This document shows positions 59,596-64,000 of a stretch of 64,000 nt of DNA, piece by piece. Position 1 is the first letter of the stretch. Each line of letters starts with the position of its first letter. The DNA lies in assembly GCA_045631645.1 (NCBI GenBank), contig JAZQVC010000045.1:1-64000 (forward strand). Reading direction: 5' to 3'. The notes below the pieces were generated by a model, which saw only the letters and a list, made by a program, of their open reading frames with translations, made no database searches and had not been told where the DNA came from. Source of the DNA: SIG459 sp045631645. GTDB taxonomy: Bacteria > Bacillota > Clostridia > Oscillospirales > Oscillospiraceae. Both the position numbers and the translations under genes were made by a program.

Positions 59596-60717
59596 TTGAA
59601 AGACAGTAAACTGAAAGTTGCTATTATCAGCTGCGGTATGATTACCAATGCAGCTCACATTCCTGCGTACCGCAATCTGGGCGACAAGGTGGATCTTGTT
59701 GCTGTTTGCGACATTAACCCCGTTTCTGCGGAGCAGACCGCAAAACGCCATGGTATTCCCAATTGGTATACCGATGCGGAAGAGATGCTGCAGAAGGAGA
59801 GACCCGATCTGGTTTCTGTCTGCACTCCCAACGCATTACATAAGAAGATGACCATGCTGGCTCTTTCTTACGGTTGCCATGTTGCCTGCGAGAAGCCCAT
59901 TGCATTTACATATGCTGACGCTAAGGAAATGTTTGATTATGCCCGCGAGAAAAACCGTGTGCTTTTTGCATGTCAGGTAGTTCGCTATAATCAGGAATAT
60001 CAGTTCGCCAAGGAAATGATGGAAGAGGGCGTTCTCGGTGACGTTTACTTCTCCGAATTTTCTCTCATCCGTCGTCGCGGTGTTCCCAAGTGGGGCGCTT
60101 TCCACAGAAAAGACGCCAACGGTGGCGGCGTACTGTGCGATCTGGGTGTTCACCTTATCGATGCTGCCCTTTGGGTAATGGGTAACCCCGGCTTCACCGC
60201 CATTTCCGGCACTGCATCCTCCCGCATTGCACGCAATGAGCAGGGCATTATCACAAGTCTTGCCGAAAGCGGAGCACCTGCAGGAGTGTTTAACGCAAGA
60301 CCTTATTCTCCCGAAGAATTCGAGGTGGAAGAGTTTGCAGCAGGTAATATCCGTCTGGATAACGGATGCTGCATCAACTTCAAGACCTCCTGGGCTGTGA
60401 ACCTGCCTCCAGAGTACTCTATGTCCTTCGCAGGCAGCAAGGCCGGTCTGCTGCTGCCCAAGATGGAAATTCTCTCTACTATGGGCAAATACCAGACCAA
60501 TGTCCAGCCCCGTTTGTTCCCCGAGGAAGCCCGCTTTGCAAAAGAACCCTTCCCCGGCCACTCCTATCTGTTTGAAAATGCTGTGGATCATATCCTGACA
60601 GGCTCTCCTCTCGCTGTAAGACCTGAAGAGACCCTTACTGTTGCTGCTATTATCGATGCATTCTATCTCTCCGCTGCAGAGAACCGCGAAGTTCGTGCTG
60701 AAGAGATTCTTAAATAA
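59596..60717 (+). CDS. Gfo/Idh/MocA-family oxidoreductase (5)
   Basis: 373 residues starting at TTG 59596, seven bases behind GGAGTG; no suitable ATG is nearby. Rossmann motif VAIISCGMITNAAHI (the glycine motif is reduced to a single Gly, the position of the last two being Ile-Thr), ACEKPIAFT (EKP motif), and substrate-side GGVLCDLGVHLIDAALWVM (Asp, His). First gene of an operon with a barrel isomerase and a ribose-type importer, so it probably acts on the imported sugar soon after uptake. Confidence 0.88.
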   Translation: MKDSKLKVAIISCGMITNAAHIPAYRNLGDKVDLVAVCDINPVSAEQTAKRHGIPNWYTDAEEMLQKERPDLVSVCTPNALHKKMTMLALSYGCHVACEKPIAFTYADAKEMFDYAREKNRVLFACQVVRYNQEYQFAKEMMEEGVLGDVYFSEFSLIRRRGVPKWGAFHRKDANGGGVLCDLGVHLIDAALWVMGNPGFTAISGTASSRIARNEQGIITSLAESGAPAGVFNARPYSPEEFEVEEFAAGNIRLDNGCCINFKTSWAVNLPPEYSMSFAGSKAGLLLPKMEILSTMGKYQTNVQPRLFPEEARFAKEPFPGHSYLFENAVDHILTGSPLAVRPEETLTVAAIIDAFYLSAAENREVRAEEILK

Positions 60718-60749
60718 TTATTGATAATTAGGAAGGAGCGACCCCAGAT

Positions 60750-61694
60750 ATGAAAGTTGGACTGTATTCTATTTCCTGTTCTGGCACCTGGTTTAATGAC
60801 CGCCCCGCTCTCACTGTTGAGGAATTTATCGACACTGCAAAGAAATTTGGCTATGACGGTGTTGAAATCGACCTGAAGCGCCCCCATGGTTCTCCCATTG
60901 ACCTTGATGAGAAGCGCTGCAAGGAAATTCGTGAGTATGCCGCCAAACAGGGTTTGGAAATTTGCGGCGTAGCTGCAAACAACAATTTCGCATCCATCGT
61001 TCCTGAGCATATTGAAAACGAGCTCCTTATGGTGAAGGAGCAGATCCGCGTGGCAAAGCAGCTTGGCGCTCCCGTTCTGCGTGTGTTCGCCTGCTGGCGC
61101 GGCATAGTGATGAAAGATGGCATTGCCACCTATGAAATCACCGGAAAGCACCATACATATTACGGAGCCCTTGACCATGAGCTTCGTCTGAGTATTGTAA
61201 AATGCCTGAAGGAAGCTGCAAAATGGGCAGAGGAAGCAGGCGTTATCCTTGCTCTCCAGAACCATCATCCCATAATCGACGAATACACCGATATGATCGA
61301 TCTGGTCAAGTGGGTGGATTCTCCTTGGGTTCAGTGCTGTCTGGATGCTCCCTGCTGCGGCTGGACCGAGAAGCGCCAGAGTGATGAATACATCACTAAA
61401 GCCGTTTATGATGTTGGCAAGATGCAGATGATCAGCCACGCCAATGCTGAGTTTGTGGAAAATGAGGACGGATCTATAAATATGATCTCCTTTGATCCCC
61501 ATCTCCAGCCTGTGCTGACCAACTATCCTGCATTTATCAAGGCTCTGAAGGAAATCGGCTATGACGGATACATCAACTATGAATTCTGCCATATGCCTTT
61601 CCAGAACGGAAAAGTTCTTGGATACAACGATTATATCGAAGATCAGATCCGCATTGCCCAGAAATATTTCCGCGGCCTGATCGAAAACGCCTGA
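60750..61694 (+). CDS. Xylose-isomerase-like TIM-barrel sugar isomerase/epimerase (4)
   Basis: 314 residues. Ligand strands: VILALQNHHPII (Gln where others have Glu, then Asn-His), VQCCLDAPCCG (Asp), MISHANAEFV (His), YINYEFCHMP (Glu). The first metal ligand being Gln instead of Glu sets it apart from the other three barrels in the region. It starts behind GGAAGGAG and is 81 bp before the binding protein gene. Confidence 0.85.
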   Translation: MKVGLYSISCSGTWFNDRPALTVEEFIDTAKKFGYDGVEIDLKRPHGSPIDLDEKRCKEIREYAAKQGLEICGVAANNNFASIVPEHIENELLMVKEQIRVAKQLGAPVLRVFACWRGIVMKDGIATYEITGKHHTYYGALDHELRLSIVKCLKEAAKWAEEAGVILALQNHHPIIDEYTDMIDLVKWVDSPWVQCCLDAPCCGWTEKRQSDEYITKAVYDVGKMQMISHANAEFVENEDGSINMISFDPHLQPVLTNYPAFIKALKEIGYDGYINYEFCHMPFQNGKVLGYNDYIEDQIRIAQKYFRGLIENA

Positions 61695-61716
61695 TTTTCG
61701 GGCAAACAATTCTTTG

Positions 61717-61747
61717 ATAATCATGGGGGAGGAAGACCCCTGATTAT
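61717..61747 (+). other. Hairpin before the binding-protein gene
   Basis: ATAATCA-T-GGGG pairs with CCCC-TGATTAT around a short loop. No T tract follows. It may protect the 5' end of a processed binding-protein message, which often has to be more abundant. Confidence 0.5.
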
Positions 61748-61775
61748 ATAACAAAACTCTTAAGGAGGAAACACA

Positions 61776-62909
61776 ATGAAGAAGTACCTGGCACTGGTTC
61801 TTGCTCTCGTTATGCTGTTCGCTCTGGTTGCTTGTGGCAACGAAGCTCCTGCAGCTCCCGCAGCTCCTGCTGATCCCGCAGCTCCTGCAGCTCCTGCTGA
61901 TCCCGCAGCTCCCGAAGCAAAGACCGAACTCAAGCTCGCCTCTCATAACGCTGTTATCGAGGGCAACCCCTATCGTATCCGTTACGAGGCTGACATCCAG
62001 GAAGCAGCTGCAGCTGCTGCTGATTACGGCCTGACCGTCACCTACGCATCTTTCGTTTCCAACTGGGATGCTGCTACCGAGTCTCAGCAGATCGAGAACT
62101 CCATCAACGAGGGCTATGACATCATCCTTGTCAACCCCGTTTCTTCCACCGGTCTTGATCCCATCATCGAGAAGGCTCAGGATGCAGGCATCGTTTACAT
62201 CAACGCTGACTGCGAGTACACCTCCACCGATGTTAACGTTCTGAACGTTTGCACCGACCAGTACTACCTCGGCTACACCACTGCTAAGTATGCAGGTGAA
62301 GTTCTTGGCGAAGGCGCTAAGGTCATCATGATCGCTGCTCTCGACGGCAACTCTGCAAACACCGACCGTCAGGCTGGTTTTGAGAAGGGCATCGAAGAGG
62401 CAGGTCTGGTAGTCGTTGGCGGCCAGTACAACCATGACTGGGACGCTGTTAAGGCTCAGCAGATCATGACCGAAATCCTCAACTCCGGTCTGGAGTTCGA
62501 CGGCATTCTCATTTCTCAGTGCGCTGAGGCTGCTCTGGCTGCTTATGACGCTGCCGGCGCCGCATATCCCAAGTTCATCGGCTTCAACGATACCGGTGAG
62601 TTCATGCAGCGTATGCTCAAGCTGAACGCTGACGAGAAGAAGATGGACTTCATGGTCCTGTCCAATCCTCCCGGAGTTGGCGCTTCTGCTCTGAACTTCG
62701 GTCTCAACATGATCCTGGGCAAGGAACTCAAGGATGACGTTTACACCATCCCCGAGATCCACTCCATCCGTCTGCCCTCCAAGGTTGCTTTCACCTATGA
62801 TGACATCAACAACGAAGAGTTCAAGGCAATGGCTGAAGGCATGGCTCCTGGCGATGCAATCACCTATTGGCTCACCATCGACGAAGTTGCTGAACTGTAC
62901 TTCAAGTAA
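61776..62909 (+). CDS. Ribose-type ABC sugar-binding lipoprotein
   Basis: 377 residues. The signal peptide ends in lipobox LVAC (lipidated Cys about 21), followed by a repetitive Ala-Pro/Asp-Pro linker (residues about 25-45). The rest is a periplasmic-binding-protein fold of the RbsB/Peripla_BP_4 type (ASHNAVIEGNPYRIRYE, ILVNPVSSTGLDPII, AALDGNSANTDRQAGFEKG). It captures a sugar or polyol outside the membrane for the importer. Strongly biased codon use suggests high expression. It starts behind AAGGAGG. Confidence 0.93.
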   Translation: MKKYLALVLALVMLFALVACGNEAPAAPAAPADPAAPAAPADPAAPEAKTELKLASHNAVIEGNPYRIRYEADIQEAAAAAADYGLTVTYASFVSNWDAATESQQIENSINEGYDIILVNPVSSTGLDPIIEKAQDAGIVYINADCEYTSTDVNVLNVCTDQYYLGYTTAKYAGEVLGEGAKVIMIAALDGNSANTDRQAGFEKGIEEAGLVVVGGQYNHDWDAVKAQQIMTEILNSGLEFDGILISQCAEAALAAYDAAGAAYPKFIGFNDTGEFMQRMLKLNADEKKMDFMVLSNPPGVGASALNFGLNMILGKELKDDVYTIPEIHSIRLPSKVAFTYDDINNEEFKAMAEGMAPGDAITYWLTIDEVAELYFK

Positions 62910-62944
62910 GCAATACTTCATTCCTATTGAGTTTTAACTAACCG

Positions 62945-62980
62945 CTTGGCCGGCGGAATAGCATTATTCCGTCGGCCAAG
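62945..62980 (+). terminator. Strong intercistronic hairpin after the binding-protein gene
   Basis: Arms CTTGGCCGGCGGAATA and TATTCCGTCGGCCAAG (one G/T mismatch) with loop GCAT, followed by TTTCTATAAG. Likely a partial terminator separating the abundant binding protein from the ATPase. A second small hairpin (CCCCTT/AAGGGG, 63025-63041) follows. Confidence 0.6.
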
Positions 62981-63115
62981 TTTCTATAAGAGCGGTTCCA
63001 TCCTCGGATGGGTTCGGAAAAGCGCCCCTTGCCGAAAGGGGAGAGGCGGTTTTGCGAATTGACCACATATAAATAATACAAACAAGGAATATTCAAGGCG
63101 GGAGGGGAGTAATTC

Positions 63116-64000
63116 ATGTTTGAGTTACGCGCAATCGAAAAGAGGTTCGACGCTGTAATTGCCCTTAATGGCGCCCATCTGCAGGTTGAACCCGGCGAGA
63201 TTCGCGCACTTTTGGGTTCTAACGGTTCCGGTAAGTCCACTATGATCAAGGTTCTGGCAGGCTTGGTAAACCCCAACAACGGTCAGATTCTGATTGACGG
63301 CAAACCGGTGACAATCATGAACGGACAAGATTCCAGAAAGCTTGGAATTGCCACAGCATTCCAGGATCTGAGCTTGATCCCCACTATGAGTGTGCGCGAC
63401 AATATTCTGCTTGGCAACGAGCCTCGCAATAAGTTGGGAATGGTGGACAAGAAGGCCGCCGATGAGCTGATTGATTCACTGCTGAAGCGTTTTAAGATCG
63501 ACTGTGATCCCAATGCTTATGTACAGACCCTTATGCCTTCTGTCCAGACAATGCTTGAGGTTGCCAAGGCAGTTTCTCTGAAGCCCCGTCTGCTGCTTCT
63601 GGACGAGGTTACCGCATCTCTTCACTATGATGAGATTGAAGTTCTTTTCTCTGTCATGCGCGAGCTGAAAGAGGAAGGCGTTGCTATGCTCTATGTTACC
63701 CACCGCATGAATGAAGTGTTTGAAGTTTGCGATACCACCACCATCATGCGCAGCGGTGAAACTGTAACAGAGGGCAAAATGTCCGATTTCACTTTGGACG
63801 ATATCGTATACTATATGACCGGCCAGCGTCCCGAGACGGATGCCAAGAGCGAGGGTGAGCATGCCGAAAAGGCCGAGGGCGAGGTTCTGCTTGATGTTCA
63901 GGGCATGACCGTTTTCCCCAAGGTTCGCAATCTCTCCATGCGCGCATATAAGGGCGAAATCGTCGGTATAGGCGGCCTGCAGGGTCAGGGACAGTCCGAG
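63116..64000 (+). CDS. Ribose-type ABC importer ATPase (RbsA/MglA-like), cut by window edge
   Basis: 295 residues visible from ATG 63116 (GGAGGGGAG six bases upstream), open at 64000. The first nucleotide-binding domain has Walker A GSNGSGKST, Q-loop AFQDLSL, and Walker B LLLLDEVTASL with an H-loop VTHRMNE. The signature region reads LMPSVQTMLEVAKA where RbsA has LSVGxxQ, so the signature is degenerate. A second domain begins near residue 258 (VLLDVQGMT, GEIVGIGGLQGQGQ). It powers import with the lipoprotein at 61776; the permease should follow outside the window. Confidence 0.9.
   Translation, partial: MFELRAIEKRFDAVIALNGAHLQVEPGEIRALLGSNGSGKSTMIKVLAGLVNPNNGQILIDGKPVTIMNGQDSRKLGIATAFQDLSLIPTMSVRDNILLGNEPRNKLGMVDKKAADELIDSLLKRFKIDCDPNAYVQTLMPSVQTMLEVAKAVSLKPRLLLLDEVTASLHYDEIEVLFSVMRELKEEGVAMLYVTHRMNEVFEVCDTTTIMRSGETVTEGKMSDFTLDDIVYYMTGQRPETDAKSEGEHAEKAEGEVLLDVQGMTVFPKVRNLSMRAYKGEIVGIGGLQGQGQSE

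Noticed and set aside
1..64000. CRISPR arrays, tRNA or rRNA genes, phage or transposon genes
   Set aside because: None was found by reading both strands. The intergenic gaps are short and accounted for by promoters, leaders and terminators.

Overview
The window looks like part of the chromosome of an anaerobic, monoderm Firmicute, probably class Clostridia (Oscillospirales-like). The evidence is a T-box leader, strong AGGAGG-type ribosome binding sites, rho-independent terminators, LPXTG-anchored SpaA-type pili with sortases, a glycyl radical enzyme with its activase, and about 50% G+C. No rRNA, tRNA, CRISPR array or transposase gene was seen. The assignment is an inference from gene content only.

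Layout. 1-5 kb: a minus-strand operon (URO-D/methyltransferase-family protein, EthD-like protein, flavodoxin-type reductase with a zinc ribbon, LVIVD-repeat protein running off the edge) with a LysR regulator just upstream. 5-8.6 kb: hflK-hflC and a MATE exporter. 8.7-10.6 kb: a tryptophan-type T-box, a 178-bp palindromic repeat, a possible micro-ORF and a stand-alone trpB. 10.6-15.6 kb: an ECF sigma factor with its membrane anti-sigma factor, a flavodoxin-family reductase, nadE, a guaA lacking the glutaminase domain, and a GNAT acetyltransferase. 15.7-31.9 kb: a cell-surface region with an M60-like/ricin-like lipoprotein, a LytS-type histidine kinase, a SARP-type response regulator, a transglutaminase-like protein, a small lipoprotein, and a complete pilus locus (signal peptidase, tip adhesin, major pilin, sortase C, minor pilin, second sortase). 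Two promoters in this region, one in front of the transglutaminase gene and one in front of the pilus locus, carry the same tandem 11-bp-period repeat (TGTAACGC) with the same spacing to the -10, which predicts control of both by the neighbouring response regulator.

32-39.2 kb: one tight operon with guanine deaminase, an unknown membrane-anchored protein, a 945-residue SpoIIE phosphatase fused to an anti-sigma-type kinase, a STAS antagonist, a small HD alarmone-hydrolase-like protein, and a STAS domain fused to an aminoglycoside-phosphotransferase-type kinase. This is a partner-switching signalling system with unusual extra parts.

39.2-64 kb: a large sugar or polyol catabolism region. Two divergent operons share a control region with four 10-bp-phased TGAAAA repeats and a perfect palindrome. 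Together with a downstream operon they hold five Gfo/Idh/MocA oxidoreductases, four xylose-isomerase-like TIM barrels, nagB, deoC, a ROK kinase, a DeoR regulator, a divergent NanE, an unassigned glycyl radical enzyme (GCGE motif) with its activase, manA, a GldA/GldF/GldG/DUF4340-type ABC exporter, and a ribose-type ABC importer cut by the window end. The convergence on fructose-6-phosphate enzymes (NanE, NagB, ManA) suggests fermentation of an unusual sugar or amino sugar. The glycyl radical enzyme and the partner-switching operon are the best candidates for undescribed biology.
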